Assembly: GCA_003194525.1 (NCBI GenBank)
Contig: NBIV01000179.1
Location: forward strand, 1 to 64,000
Reading direction: 5' to 3'
Length of the DNA stretch: 64,000 nucleotides
Origin: Gracilariopsis chorda
Lineage: Eukaryota > Rhodophyta > Florideophyceae > Gracilariales > Gracilariaceae
The notes beneath the pieces are model-generated. The model made no database searches. It saw only the letters and a program-made list of their open reading frames with translations, and was not told the DNA's origin. A program made the position numbers and the translations under genes. Positions 18,568 through 31,341 of the stretch are shown in pieces; the stretch's first letter is position 1; every line of letters begins with the position of its first letter.

Positions 18568-21314
18568 CAGGGATCAGTAAAATATCTCCCCAGGGTCTGA
18601 TACATCTTAGTTCCTCCAGGATGGCCAGCCAACCTCGGATAGTGCGCGAGGTAAAGAACGCGTGCCCGTAAGGCCTTAGGCACTACCCGCTGTATCGCCC
18701 CGTCCAATGGTGACCTGCGACATAATATGCCTCGGCGGTCATAATCAAATAGCGACCCAGGGGTCCCTACTTTCTCTCCTATCTGGGCGCAGTATTCGTC
18801 CGTTTTCTGGGCCTGAAGGAATTCCTCGAGGGGTATTGGTGTAAGATCCGCGCTTTCCAAATGGGCCATATGGATATCCAACGTTGGATATTCCCAGTCC
18901 ACGGCGCATAAGATCGCTGCGCCGTGTCAGTCCGTCCATCCGGCCATTCTCAACTCAGCCACCAGTGGTTCCTCTCCCTCGTCATCAGTGTACTGTGGTC
19001 CGTCCCAAATGGTGCGAATCTTATCGTCCAGGGTAGTTTGGTCCGTACCATCGGTCATGATGCGTGACAGTGCATCTGTGGCCTGATGTTTCAGCCCTAG
19101 CCTATAGGTCACTTCGTAACCGAATTCGGCCAGGTGCAATCTCCATCGGGCCAGACGGGAGGATGCATCCGTCATGTTCAGTAGCCAGCGGAGGGAGTGG
19201 TGATCTGTTCTAATGGTAAAGCGAGTTCCTTCCAAATAAGGCCGAAGATGGAGCACTGACCACACGATGGCCAAACATTCTTTTTCCGTGGTGCTATAGT
19301 TCCTTTCGGCCTTGGTCAGGGACCTACTACGGTAGCCAATTGGGTGATATTCCTAAGGGGACTCCTGCTCTTGTAGAAGGAGATAGGCACAGCCCATTTG
19401 AGTCGCAGATGCGTCCGTATCTATGATGTACGGTTTATTGCCCTTGGGTAGCGCCAAGACCGACGGATTAACCAAATGGTCCTTGAGGTTTTGGTAGGCT
19501 TCATACTGCTCGTCCGTGAGGTCGTCTAATTCCAAAGGGGTCCCTTTCTTCAGCATCTCATTGAGAGGTGCTGCAATTTTCGCGAACCCTGAGAAAAACC
19601 TACGGTAAACATTACAAAGGCCAAGGAATGAGAGCAATTCCGTATGGGTCCTAGGGGTTCGTGCTTCTCGTATGGCCTTTCTTGTACCTTGGGCCACTTG
19701 GAGTTTACCCAGCCGGACCACATGGCCAAGGTAGTCCACGGAGGGCTGGAAGAAGAAACACTTCTTAAATTTCAGTGTGACGCCAGCCTGCTGGAGTAAC
19801 CTAAGGACTGCCCTCACATGTGCGAAGTGTTCCCTAATGGGCCTGGAAAAGATGATCACATCATCTAGGTAGACAAAGGCGAATTTCCATTTGACCCTGG
19901 ACAAAATGATGTCCATGGCGCACTGGAAAGTAGCTGGCGCATTCATAAGACCAAAGGGCATCCGTGTAAATCGAAATAATCCTTCGTGAGTCGTGAAGGT
20001 AGTCAGCGATTTCACCTTGTCGTCCATGGGAACCTGCCAGTACCCACAATTGGCATCCAACATGGTGAGAATTTGCGCTTCCCCAAGGGAATCTAGGCAG
20101 TCGTCCATACGGGGGATAGGATAAGTATCCCTCTTGGTCACCGCATTTAGTTTGCGGTAATCAATACAAAACCTTACGGTCCCGTCCATCTTGGCCACTA
20201 GGACAAAAGTGCTAGCCCATTCGGCCTCAGTGGATGGTGCACGCTCAATGACCCCAGCGGACTTCATTTTCTCCACCTCCTGGGCTTCCACCTCTCGTAC
20301 TTTTAGGCCAGTCCCATATGGATGCTCATATTGGGGCGTGGCCCCGTCCTTAAGGTCAATTCGATGCCTTGTGGCATCGATCTCGCCCAGCGTTCCACTC
20401 CAAATGCTAGCAAAGTCCTTGAGGAGATCAATGACTTGTTTCTTATATGGTTCAAAGTCATCGCCAAGGTTGACGTCGTTTTCCCAATTGGCCGGTGGTT
20501 CACCCCCAAGAAGCAACTTCTCCGGATCAATCTCCATGATTGCCACTGGAGCAGGCATAGATACCCCCACCACTGCACCCTTGGGTAGCCTTGTAGGCTT
20601 CTCACGGAAGTTGGTCATGGTGACCGCAAAGGGCCGGTTGGGTACCACATTCATTACTCCATTCACCATGAGGGAAAGGTGTTTCGTTACCAACTTAGGA
20701 TGGTTTTGCAACAAAACCAGACCTGAGGACTCGCATACCGCTGCAGCGGCTACCTGGGTCATAGGCGGTATGACTATCGCTTTTGCCATTCTGACCTTGT
20801 TGGACACGGTCCTCGTGGGAAATTTGACCTTAGCTGGGGCATCCTCGGGTCCAGGGCGCGAACGAACAATCGCCAATGGTGGTCCTCGATGGAAAGTGAC
20901 CCTCTTTTGGCCATGATAGATTGCCTTTACATATCTATCAATAAAGCTCGTCCCTAGGATCCCTTCTGCCGGCAGGTTCGGACATACGAGAAACCAAGTC
21001 TTAACATTTAGGTGACCCAATTGGACGTAAAGCGGAAGTATTCCGCGAATTTTCATCATCCTACGTGATGCGTCGGTTACCTTCGGTGACTTTTTTTCCT
21101 GTATCATCCTTTCCCAGCCCAATGGTAAGACCTTCGAATGTACCAGACTGGGGCCTGCTCCAGTATCCAGTACGGCCGTAAACGTCCTTGTGGTATTGGC
21201 CTGTAGTCCCAAGGTTCCCTGTACCTTGTAGTTATCCTTGCTCAGGTCACAAACAGCGTCCTCCAGGTCTTTGCATTGGTCCACAGCATACACCCGACTC
21301 GAGACCCCTGTCAT
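18567..21314 (-). pseudogene. Protease, reverse transcriptase and RNase H of the minus-strand Ty3/gypsy element
   Basis: Part of the broken Ty3/gypsy element. The stretch reads, from high to low coordinate, an aspartic protease (AVLDTGAGPSLVHS), reverse transcriptase with the FVYLDDVIIFS catalytic box and the RFCIDYRKLNAVT segment, RNase H (IDTDASATQMG; TDHHSLRWLL), and the start of the integrase zinc-binding region. Confidence 0.85.
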
Positions 21315-21675
21315 TTCGTCCTCTGGTTTCTTTCTCTTCTCAGCTCCTGTGGTCGACGAGTCCGATGGTTTGAGGTGGCAGTTATAAGAGGGACGATACG
21401 CCTCTATGCGTCCTTCTGGTCGTTATCCTGCGGCGTGGGCACCGCAAGATCGCCTTTTCCGTCCAGGTGTTCGACGCTATACCTTGGGCCTTCAACCATG
21501 TTGACCTCAGGTTGCCTCAAAGGTGTGGTCAGGGGAGTCATATACTTTGAGCTCCCTGGCGTTCCAGTGATTCTCGGAGGGAAGGTCTTACGGAAGTAAC
21601 CCTCGGATCAGCGCACCTGATAGTTCTCCTCCTTTCGCGCCATAATTCCCTTGCGGGTGTCCTCAGGCATATAAT

Positions 21676-23581
21676 TTATGGAGTCACACGGCCGGGCCGT
21701 GGAAAGACAAATATAACAGCCCTGATTGGACTTCGTAATAACGTCCTTCCTGGGGCAATCGCAGAATAACGGGGTGTCGCCGGGGTCGATGGGGTCGTCG
21801 TTTCTGACGAAAAGGCCGATGGTGCTCCTGACGGGGCTGAGGAGAAGCTCACCGCAAGAGCATCCGCGATGTCAGAATTTCCAAAGGCCGAGTCAGACTC
21901 TGACGGGGACTCTACCATGTAGACCTTCACTTCTCTGGTCAGGGGACCTGCGCGACCACGAGTATCTGCATCACCCCTTCGGCGGGAAGTCCTATAGGCC
22001 TTGCCATATCCTTCGGCATACTTCACCAGTTGACACAGCTTCAAGTCCGGATGGGCAGTGTGGTGGTTTTAGAAATGAGTCCGTATCACAGGGAGCAATC
22101 CCGCGATAAAATGTCGCTTGAGCCGACTCTCGGAGAACACATTCCCGCACCTGCGAGCTCTAGTCCAAAATTGGGGCGGCGTAGTCTGTTTCCGACATGC
22201 TGGAACTCTGGTAGTATCCAATTACGTCCTGATAGGCATCCATTATGTGGTCATCAGTCGCATCCGTTTCCATCAGGTAATCAACAACCTCTGGATAGGC
22301 CCTTAGGAGCTCCAGATCTCGGGCATCAATCGGGTTGGCCGAACCGGAGATCTTGGCAACCACTTGGTCCTTCGCTTGTCCATTTAAGAAAAACTGGAAG
22401 CAATAAAGCGCCGCTCCCTCATGGACACCATTCTGGTCACAGGCCACCTGGAACGAGCTCAAGAACCTAAGGACTGTAATGGGGTCCTTCCCAGAAAACT
22501 TACACGGGACGGTCAGTTGCATTCTCTTTGCCCACCTGGCAATCTACTTGGCGACCGAAGAGGTGTACCGCGTGGACCAATCTATCAAACGGTACGTGTT
22601 CACGTCTAAGACCTTCTGGAAAAGCTCATTAGTCGTTACCAATGGTTTGAGGCACCGAACATTCGCCCCATCGGTATCGGAAGAGTCCGACTAGTCCGAA
22701 TGGTCATCGCTCGAGTCCGAATGGTGCCTTTTTCAATGTTTCGTCCTCGACTTACGCCGTCGGCTGAGTCTCTTCTTCCTATGGGTCTCGGTATCTACGA
22801 GGTCCTTTTGGGCGAGCTCTTCATCGTTCTTGAGGTACTCGTCGGCGTACCGAAGGCTGTGTTGTCCATTGGTCTTATCTCCCACACGGCCTCTTTGCCT
22901 TTGGAGTCACTCTTCTCCAGGCGGTATATAACCCAATGGGCCTTCCTGTGCTGTAATCAGGCGAGGGGCTACTTGTATAGCTGCTCCCTGAGGTCCAGTG
23001 TGTGTTGACCGATGGAAATCCAATGGTAAACTTTGAGAAACAGCCCGAGGGCTGTGATATGTGCCTGCCTGGCGGGTGATTTCCCCTTGGTTAGTAGTGG
23101 CAATGGACTCCACGAGGACATCTGATTGCACAACCTGATAAACCAGTTGGTCTCCCAAAGAGGAGAGGAGCTCCCGTAATACCCTATCCAGTTGGTCCCT
23201 AAGGAACTGCTCCACTTGGTTTTCGCACCAAGAGCGTAGTTGCGGCCATAGGAGAGCGGCGATATCGTCCACCATACGGGGGGTGGTTACGGTAGCGGCT
23301 AAGTCCTGAGGCTGTTCTGCATCATTCCTTGAGCCTTGCGGAAGATTGAGCTGGTCCATCCTCTCGCGGAGGCGAGCGACCAATGGCGAATCTCTGGTTA
23401 TCCTTTCAGGATTGTTCACAGGGTCTATAACACGTCCACCGGAGCGGCTGCGGGTACTCCTACGGTCACTATTATTGTCCGCTTGGGCGGCCAATGGGGT
23501 TACGGCGACGGCGGGAGGTGCGGCTGCACCCGGAGTTCCTTGTTGGTCTTCGTTCCTTGGGTTGGGTTGTTGGTTATCCAT
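21676..23581 (-). pseudogene. Gag region of the minus-strand Ty3/gypsy element
   Basis: Part of the broken Ty3/gypsy element. It starts at an ATG at 23581 with a Gln/Asn/Pro-rich head and a coiled-coil-like segment. A capsid-like part follows (22160-22522, CKFSGKDPITVLRFLSSF), then a region near 21.7 kb with cysteines that may be a zinc knuckle. Identification rests on position and on the capsid-like helical part. Confidence 0.6.
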
Positions 23582-23599
23582 ACGGTCGGTGTTGCTTTC

Positions 23600-24950
23600 G
23601 AGCCAGTTGCGCCGACTAATAGTCCAATGGTAGAAGTCCTATGCGTAAGCTTCTTTCCTTAAGGTCCATACGGCTGTTCCTGTAGGCTTCTAGGTCGGGA
23701 GACCAGTTGTAGTAGAATACTAAGTCGTTTGGCCAACTGGGGTAGTAGTCTTCTAGGGGTTAGTAGCGGCATAGAGCCAACCACTGGCGTGACAATCCAC
23801 TGGGTCTATTAGTAACGCGGGCACCAACTGGCAGCGAGGCGCTATGGGCGGGCGCTATCTCAAGTCCCTACAGGTCGGGAGAATGGTAGCGATGGCTTGG
23901 AGACCTTTGGAGTCCTTCTGGCTGCATATGGCGGCAAGAAGACGGTGAGGGTGCTTGTCTTTACTCTTTGGAGATCTGCGGCACTCGGGCCAGCCTATAT
24001 AGCTGGCAAAGCGCTCTGACCTCCGGAAACTATCCAAAAATATTAAATAAAAATAGCTACATAATAAAACTTGAGGCCACAGTGCCTTGGCACTCTCAAA
24101 GTCCCCTGGTATCCCCTGCCTCGGCACCCAGCTTGGCCACGTGGGATATTTAGGCCAGCAATGGTCTGACCTCTGACAGCCCATACCTTTGGTTACCTCA
24201 CCACTCCACATGCCCAATGGTCATTCTCCTACACCCGAAACTCTTCTTTTCGTGTAAAGTCCACCGCAAAATTGCTGAAGAAGTGTAACTCCAAAGGCCA
24301 CATACCCGTATTCATGAAGCTCTGTTTGGGCCAACTGACTATTCAGAGACCTGTATCCCACGACTATAGGCTTAATGTTGAAAGCGATATTGCCATTGCT
24401 ATATAGTCCTGTTCGACTATGAGTGTCTCTAACCTCTCGGGTTGTCTCTTTGAATCTCTTGTTCATCGAGGAATTACGGGAATGAAGGAAATGCGAGGTG
24501 TGAGCAGGCCGTTGCAGAATAATAATGTTGATTTCTTTGCAGTACATGATCCATTCATCTCCTCTGCGTGAGCTGCTGTGATAGAGTGGGATCTGACCAC
24601 CTGGACAGTGCTACGCGCGCTGGACCAATTGGTTAGTGTGCCACGTGGGTTAGAATGGCTAACTAATTAGTTTACTAGTTTATTTAGGTATTTTAGATAG
24701 GTAGTGACACCCCGCTACTGTGGGGTTAGGCCATGCCACTAAGGCCGGGCCCATTGTATGCCAAGTAGCCGAGTGCACCTGAGATTGACCCTCACTTACC
24801 CTTAAGGTGGGTGCAGTGCTCCCTCACCGAGCATGATAAAGGCCACCACCTCTTGGCTAAGTGTGATACTAACTGGTTTCTGCAGTCAAACTTTTGGTTT
24901 AGCTAAGACTATTCAGGCTTTACTAACCCCTGTGCGTCGTACTACCAACA
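23600..24950. other. Non-coding leader/flank of the minus-strand Ty3/gypsy element
   Basis: No supported gene. The sequence keeps the style of the element (repeated caactgg and ccaatgg words) up to about 24.9 kb. It probably contains the 5' untranslated region and long terminal repeat, but I could not find a matching copy on the other side. Confidence 0.35.
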
Positions 24951-25042
24951 CTAGCAATTTGTTACGGTACGCCCGCCTGGTTATCTTGCGCTTCTAATGG
25001 TTTGGTGCTGCTACACCCATTTGGTTACCCAACTTCCACCCT

Positions 25043-25900
25043 TCAAGTCGAGCCCTCGTCGCATGCCAGCCAAAGGTTTTCCAATGAGACTACCCCGCTG
25101 GTACTTGACAATCGATTGGTTGTTCCACAGCTGCCACTGTCGATAATGAGCAAAATTACCTTTTCGAGTGCAACTGTCTTCGAGCGAACTCGTTGAAAGG
25201 TTGAAAAAGGTTTAGCATCAGGTCCGTGGTCATGGAACCCTTCTTGAAGGTGAATGTTTTCGTTTCTTTTGTAATTCAGACTTCGTCGCCCATCCATTGA
25301 AGTGAAAAAAAAAACGTTTGCCTGCATGTGAGGCATCGGGTGGCTTCTTCCTGGCCGGCATAAACCTTATTCTAGCAACTACAAAAAGGATACTGCTATC
25401 ACACTAGAGGCAGATACATCCATTACCGTCGTAACATGAGATCTTTTTTCTTTAATATCATGAAATCTTTCTCCCATGTTATTATTTGGCTTTGTGAATA
25501 CCTTAGCGCAATTGTCATATGTCAGGTTTACTCTCGTTTTATCCAGACCCCAAATTTGGTTGGAGTTTTTGAACTAGTCTAGATGTTGCTTGTTGAAGTC
25601 TTTCACTTATTTAACTAACTTGCCGACGTCATTGATAAATTTCCTGCTTAAATACTTATAGATATGGTTTTCAGATCCTCGTAGGGTTATTTTAAGGTCG
25701 TTAGCTCAGAAATAGCGAACTTGATCGTCGTATGAACGTTTATTCTTGTTCCTTGTGCGTTTTTCGTTGGCTGTATTGCCAATTTAGTGCTTTAAGTGTT
25801 TATTTTCTAACGCAAATTTTTGTTTTGCAGCATTTTTGACGGACTTAATCAACGTGTTCTGTTCTTATATTGTGAGAACAAACGGCTAGCCAGCATGATG
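25043..25900 (-). pseudogene. Decayed DDE-type transposase (pogo/DDE_1-like)
   Basis: On the minus strand, pieces read like the DDE_1 superfamily: WGLDKTRVNLTYDN (first acidic region, near 25.53 kb), EKRSHVTTVMDVSAS (the typical VTVxxxVSAxG strand, near 25.43 kb), FTSMDGRRSLNY (near 25.28 kb), and KVILLIIDSG (second acidic region, near 25.14 kb). The order and spacing fit the family. The relic has several stops, and no terminal repeats were identified. The similarity is from recall of the family pattern and is tentative. The interval 25.9-26.6 kb shows nothing supported. Confidence 0.4.
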
Positions 25901-26603
25901 TAAAATGGAGTTCAAAAGCTTGTCATGCCAAATGCTCTTCTTAGTTTTACTAATTTTGCGAATATGTTAAACAATTGCAGTTGATAAGCCATGCGATGTA
26001 ACTACGTTAGCAAAGTTTTGCTTGTGCTTGAAAAGTTTTGAGGCGTGTTAGCTAGCGATTTTTTTTGCTCTTTGTTGGCGCGAAGTTTGTTTCGTATTGC
26101 TGTTTGTTGCTCCATACTCTTGAGCAGGCTGTGGAGGGCTGAAATTGTGCGTGAAATCGTTACTAGAACTGCTGACACGGGGGAAGCAGCATCAACACCT
26201 TGTTTACCAAAACTAAAAAAAGAAGTGAGAATTTGACAACGTATGGCTCCAGCTTTTTGTAAAATTACCGCATTTGTAGAATAACCCCGCCAAGGGTTAG
26301 TCCCTGGCCACTCGACTGACACACGAAGTCAGCCAGAGCCGCTGGTTGTGCTTTATTGGTAATCTGACTGTCAGATTCGGTGAAACGTGTACGTCTACAC
26401 GTCTTCCTGGCGAGAAGGCAATGAAAAGTGCACTCGTACACTGATAAAAATTTAAAAAGGTCCAACAGACCAGCGGCATTGCTATTGAAGAGCAAGGCCA
26501 GTGAGGATCTATTGAGTAGCTCAGAAGATGTACAAGTGTAGGGTTTTTGCATTGGTAGTAGTAAAAAGACAAAGTAAAACTCAAAAAACAACATACTTAG
26601 ACT

Positions 26604-28122
26604 TTACTATGTGAAATTTAGCATAAATTCACGAAATTCAATAAGTCCAAAAACTTTGTACGCAAAAAAACACAACCAATAGCCAAACGGTCCACTATTT
26701 GCATCCAGCACGCATAGTAGACGATTATTGATAGAACGGTACAGTTTCCGTATAAAAACTTCCTCGATATTGTTCCAAACTGATTCAATTTTAGCACCAA
26801 GCTCGTCCACAGTATCAAAATGCTTAAAAACTTGATACACGTCCCTTACCATACATCCCCACACATTTTCAATTAAATTCAAGTCCGGACTATGAGCCGG
26901 CCACTGCAAAATATCAACTTTCCTGCGTACAATCCACTATTTTGTAACCTTAGAACGACGGATAGATGCACTATCGTGCACTAAAGTCCAACTTTCACCT
27001 AGTGTTTCTGCAGCAAAAGGTAAAACATTCTCTTCAAGTAGTTTCACATAGTCCGTAGAGTTCTAGTTACCATTCAATTCCACTACTTGCAGCGCACCAT
27101 AGTAAGAAATAGCTCCCCAAACCGTGACCGATCCACCTCCCATATTTTGTTTAGAACACCATCTTGGTTAGGTACGTTAATCGTGCCAATACATGCAGTG
27201 ACCAGAGAGGCCGCCTAAATTGAACTTCTTGTCATCCGTAAAAATAACTTTCTTCCAATCGATAGCCTTAGATTGAAGGTATTTTCTAGCAAACTCCATC
27301 CGTTTAATTTTGTGTGCCGCTTTCATGTGAGGGCCTTTCATAATTTTTTTGTACTTCAGGTGTGGAACTTTACGAAGTATCTGCTGTATTCAACTAGTTG
27401 TTACGAGGAGTTGCATGTCGCGAAGAATGTCATTTGCACTGAATGAATTCTCCAGTTAGAGCTTTGCAAACAATCTGCCGTTCTGTTTTTTTGTAAGCTT
27501 TTGGTTATTAGCTCGCAAATACTTTTGGCTGGATTTGTTGGAGTTGTTTAAGACATTTTGCACGGCTTCTCTAGAGCGGTTGATAGCCTCTGCAATGTCT
27601 CTTTGGCTGACTTGCTCGTGATGTAGAGCTAAAATGATGCCTTTTCCCTGTCCGTAAGGGCTTTGCCGCGGGGCATTTTTTGCAACTGTTGTTTAGACGT
27701 TCTTTGTTCTGAACTGTGACACCGTTTGGACTCGTTCTAGTAGGCTTGGTGTTAGCGCTGCACAAGAGCGGCGCCGACAATATTTATTATTGTGTGTCTG
27801 TGTGTCTCTGTCTTTCTTTGTTGTTGTTCCTTCTTGTTCATTCTGCAACCGAGGGCAGTGAAGCAAACCTACTTATATGCTTCTCGGTTGTAACAGAAAT
27901 CTTACACGTGGCAAGTAGCTGGAGGTTTACTTGCCATGCTACACAATAAAATACGGAATAGCAATGACATTGCTAACTTATGTCATTGCTGTCATACACG
28001 TGTAGTACACGTATCACACTTGGTTTCATTTACAAACGGCAAAAAAGGGCGCCAAAGTACAGTAAACAAGTGTTTGGATTTATTGAATTTCGTGGATCTA
28101 TTTCGCATTTCACATTGTATTG
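26604..28122 (-). mobile_element. Tc1-family (DD34E) DNA transposon with terminal inverted repeats
   Basis: Imperfect terminal inverted repeats of about 55 bases lie at 26604-26658 and 28068-28122, sharing the core cacgaaattcaata. Between them is a minus-strand Tc1-type transposase relic. The size of about 1.5 kb is normal for Tc1 elements. The right end lies about 17 bases from the 3' end of the neighbouring Helitron. Inverted repeats differ at several bases and the transposase is broken, so the copy is inactive and moderately old. Confidence 0.85.
26607..27676 (-). pseudogene. Tc1-like transposase, broken
   Basis: Starts at an ATG at 27676 (PRGKALTDRE). A helix-turn-helix region follows (HHEQVSQRDIAEAINRS), which binds the inverted repeats. 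The catalytic triad is visible as VIFTDDKKF (first Asp), LVHDSAS (second Asp) and SPDLNLIENVWG (Glu), with 34 residues between the last two, which defines the DD34E Tc1 group. The enzyme cuts and pastes its own element at TA sites. At least one single-base frameshift in the N-terminal helix-turn-helix and several in-frame stops (for example near 27.06 and 26.94 kb) inactivate it. The expected length is about 340 residues, so it is nearly full length. Confidence 0.85.
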
Positions 28123-28138
28123 TGTACATATGTTCTTA

Positions 28139-28200
28139 CTAGGGTCTAAAAGGGAAAGCGGCCTTCGGACGCAGGCGGCGTTTCGCCCCGCGGCCAAAAG
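28139..28200 (-). repeat. Helitron 1 3' terminus with GC-rich hairpins
   Basis: Reading the plus strand, the end ctag is followed by aaagcggccttcgg and ggcggcgtttcgccccgc, two hairpin-forming blocks. Nearly the same pair of blocks (aaagcggccttcagccgc and ggtggcgcttcgcgccgc) ends Helitron 2 at 35751-35790 and recurs in every unit of the flanking arrays, which ties those arrays to Helitron ends. Terminal hairpins just before CTRR are a known mark of Helitrons. Confidence 0.7.
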
Positions 28201-28399
28201 TTTGCATAAGATATCTGCACAAATGATGGTTTACGCATAAACTAAACTATGTCAAACTAATGACGCCCCTCTGCAAAGTCTACAGCTTCTTGTAGAACAT
28301 GGTTTTTGATGCTCACCGGCATTGGATGGAAATCCTGCGCATTTCGAGTCGTCTCGTCTTCACTATGCAGCAGTAACACATCATCAGATGTTCTGACAC

Positions 28400-29650
28400 G
28401 CGAAAGTCGAACATAGACCTGACCCGGCGAAAAAAAGTTTATTCAAAAGTCAATTATCATTTTCTTCAGCGTTTGTCCTTGCGCGTTATGCGCAGTTGCT
28501 GCAAATGCCTATCTGATGGAAAACTGTCGACGTTTGATTTTCACATCTGCAAACTCGAAAACAGAGTCAATGCGGTGCAGTAAAAAGCTTTGCTGAATTT
28601 CCCCATGTTCATCAATGCCCGAAATTCGAATCACTCTGCGAGAAATGCTGGTAACGATAAACATCTTTCCATTCAGCAAGTGCGGATGAAGTACATTTCG
28701 AATCACCATAACAGGAACACCCAACTTCAGTTTCAAATGGTGGTGCGCGACTCCAGTTGGAGCGTAATTATACGTCAGTTCTGGTCCAATGATACTATTT
28801 GTGTGAAAGTTTTCACCGGTTGGCCCTCGGTTGGGAACGATCGTCGTTGCAGACTTCAAGTCAAACATCCTTCCTGGGAAATACTCCAATGCGTTCTGGT
28901 TATGTTCCTCCAGAAATTGGTTTGTTGGGGCAACAATCAATCGGTTGAGCTTGACATCCTCTTTCTTCCGTGTTGTAAACCATTTCCAAAGCAACTTTTA
29001 TGCTTCGTGTACATCTGACGTAGACATAAGCGGAAGCCTTGCTGATGCTGGAAACGTGCCACGACCAAGACTGAGCAAACCCTTTGCAAAAACTGGATCA
29101 TCTTGTTGACGAACCTGTTCTGTAAGGCGAAGAACCTTGACTCTTCTGTCCCAAAGCTCGCAAGAGTACCATGGAAGCTCCCGTAGGAGACTCACTGGAA
29201 TAACACGAATTGTTCCATCCATTTCGGATACTGTTCTTGTTCTTGGAACTACTGGAAGCAGTTGCATATAATCGCCTGCCATAACTACAACCATAATCCA
29301 ACGTCTTTCGAAGAGTTTCTTAAGTCCTTCAGTACGGTGTTCACAATCTCGAAGAGCATTTTCGGGCACATTGAAGCTTCATCAACTACCAGCAAAATAG
29401 TCTTCCGTACTAGTTCTGCTCTCTGTGATGGTGGTCCGTACTTGGAAAGTGTCCAAAGCTCTCTACTCTGCGAATCTTTGTTGTCATCAACTCCCAATCC
29501 AAGCAAACTATGCAAAGTTCTTCCGCCTTCATATAGGGCAGCAGCAATACCTGTTGTGGCTGTCATCTACACCAATAAGCCCTCGTGCTCAACAATATCC
29601 CGCAGCAAAGATAGGAGATAGGTCTTCCCTGTCCCCGCTCGTCCTTGTAA
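28400..29650 (-). pseudogene. Pif1-type helicase domain of Helitron 1
   Basis: Part of broken Helitron 1. Motifs visible on the minus strand include the TATTGIAAALY region after Walker A, LLVVDEASM (Walker B, motif II), GDYMQLLPVVP (motif III), LTEQVRQQDDP, and a PVMVIRNVLHPHLLNGK segment. The end of the domain, including the QGQTL-like motif, is degraded. The helicase unwinds DNA during rolling-circle transposition. Confidence 0.8.
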
Positions 29651-29743
29651 GAAGAAAACGCTTCCGTGTGTGTTGCGTCTTTCAGATCCTCCCATTCTAT
29701 CTCGGTATTGTATTTCTCTCATTATTGTGTCAAAAACTTGCTT

Positions 29744-30325
29744 CTAGCCTTCTTTCAGATCATCATATCTCTCTTTTAACCTTCGCCTGGACCTCGAAGA
29801 AGAGCTGCGACGTACTTCAGCTTGTTTCTCTGCTAATTGCAGTTCGCTCTCTCTGAGATGAAGTTGTGATTCAGTATGATGAAAGAACGGATCATTTCTG
29901 ATAAGCCGACCGCCATGTCTGTCCGAAATCTCAATGATTCTTCGAAGTAGTTCTTCCCTTCTTTGTGCTCTGTTTCCCTCGGTTATATCTGCAGTTAGTG
30001 CTCGTTCGTGCTTTTCAATCACAGTTTTAGGATTTATCCCTTTTTGAAAGGAAGTGACGACCAAGTAACGCAGCTCAGCAGGAGTAGCATGGTATCTTAC
30101 TGCCTCATCAAAAGCCGTTTCGTACTCGTCACCATGGGTATATAGTCCACGGGCTACTGCCGCTTCTCTATAAGTGGAGTAGGATTCGCTCCCAACACGT
30201 TTCGGATCATCAAAGGAGCTGAATGCAGAGTTCATGAGAAATATTCGCAGAGCGAATAGTTCGGGATTTGCGGGAGAAGCAAATCTAATTCGAGTCACAG
30301 TTCGATCATTTTCGGATCGTGGCAC
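29744..30325 (-). pseudogene. Linker region of Helitron 1 between Rep and helicase
   Basis: A 193-codon stretch with segments such as RIFLMNSAFSSFDDPKRVGSE and YHATPAELRYLVV, followed by a highly charged coiled-coil-like tail. The matching region of Helitron 2 (37559-38119) has the same order of segments, which confirms that it is part of the element rather than a separate gene. Confidence 0.7.
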
Positions 30326-31341
30326 TACTTACATTCGTGGACGTTCTCCATCCCGAGTGGAGTCAGACTCTGGTACAGAGCGGGGTAGCTTATCGTATAC
30401 ACGTACAGTCTCGTAGTATGTAATGTAGTCCAAGTCCATGTACCGGAGGGTCTTCTGAAATATTTTTCCAGCAGGGAAGACTTCAGATGTTTAGGCAGTC
30501 TTACGTTTCGAGTCAAAACCTGTCGCTTTCCACGGAGATGTATTCCAAGTGCCTGTACAGTTTGATTGATGCGAAAATGCCTGAACTCAAAGAGGTTCCA
30601 TGCAGCTTCAACTGCGCCCACCACTCTCGCTCTCATGTACGCCCTGATCTCATTTTGAAGCATGTCGCTCTGTGCAATTGATTGGCTTTCCGTTCGACTG
30701 GATACAACCAAATCCTGTTCTTTGGCTCTCTTGAAATCATACTTCATCAGGTATGCTACGGCGCTGCAACCTTGGGTTCTTTCAACATTTATGTGAGCCT
30801 TGTACTTCATTGTGAGATCTGGATTGTACGGAACCACTTTCAAATCTTCTGTCCTTCTTCTTCGGTAGGTCAATCGATTTGTGTACTCATTTATCGTTGG
30901 TTCAGCCACAATTTCTTGTCGATCATACCCAAATCTGCACCTCCCGTCAGAGGTACGACCACGGCAATATGGAGAGTGTCTGTGCATATTGAACTTCTTC
31001 ACCAATTTTCGGAGTTCCTGGTACTCAGTGGAGTCAACCCGAAGCAGTTCGGCTTTGATCAAAGTGTCAATGATCTCTGGATCTTCAATTATGCCCCCCT
31101 CCAACCAAAGAAGAATGTGATGATGTGGAGTATTTCTCTCCTGGAACTCAAGTTTGGCGGCAATCCCAATGCATTTCAAGCCAAAGTCCTCTTCTGAAAT
31201 ATTCTGTAGATCCTTCATGATTGAATTTGCATACTGGTTGTACACTCTTGCAATAAGATCTGGCCTATCAAAAGGACGGCATCTGTCTCCCTGTGGAGAA
31301 AATGCTCCGGGGTTTCCGTGGTCCCTACTAAGCCTTTTCAT
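30325..31341 (-). pseudogene. HUH/Y2 Rep nuclease of Helitron 1
   Basis: A 338-codon stretch with the metal-binding HUH motif at residues 73-75 (ERNTPHHHILLWLE) and the paired catalytic tyrosines Y197 and Y201 in AVAYLMKYDFKRA. These are the two marks of Helitron replication initiator proteins, which nick and join single DNA strands. A MHRHSPYC...GRCRFGY segment, also typical, lies at 119-139. The N-terminal part of the domain is cut off. Confidence 0.88.

Larger units (their letters stand above)
17000..23600 (-). mobile_element. Ty3/gypsy chromovirus (internal region), broken
   Basis: On the minus strand the parts run in Ty3/gypsy order: Gag (about 23.6-21.7 kb), aspartic protease, reverse transcriptase, RNase H, integrase, and a C-terminal chromodomain. 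The chromodomain places it among the chromoviruses. The coding body is broken at several points, roughly half a dozen, but domains are still easily read, so it is a moderately young fossil. I could not pair long terminal repeats with confidence. Flanking non-coding sequence between about 15.3 and 17.0 kb and between 23.6 and 24.9 kb probably includes them. Confidence 0.85.

Noticed and set aside
20191-20916. 241-codon plus-strand frame inside the minus-strand Ty3/gypsy element
   Set aside because: Antisense of the protease/reverse transcriptase region.
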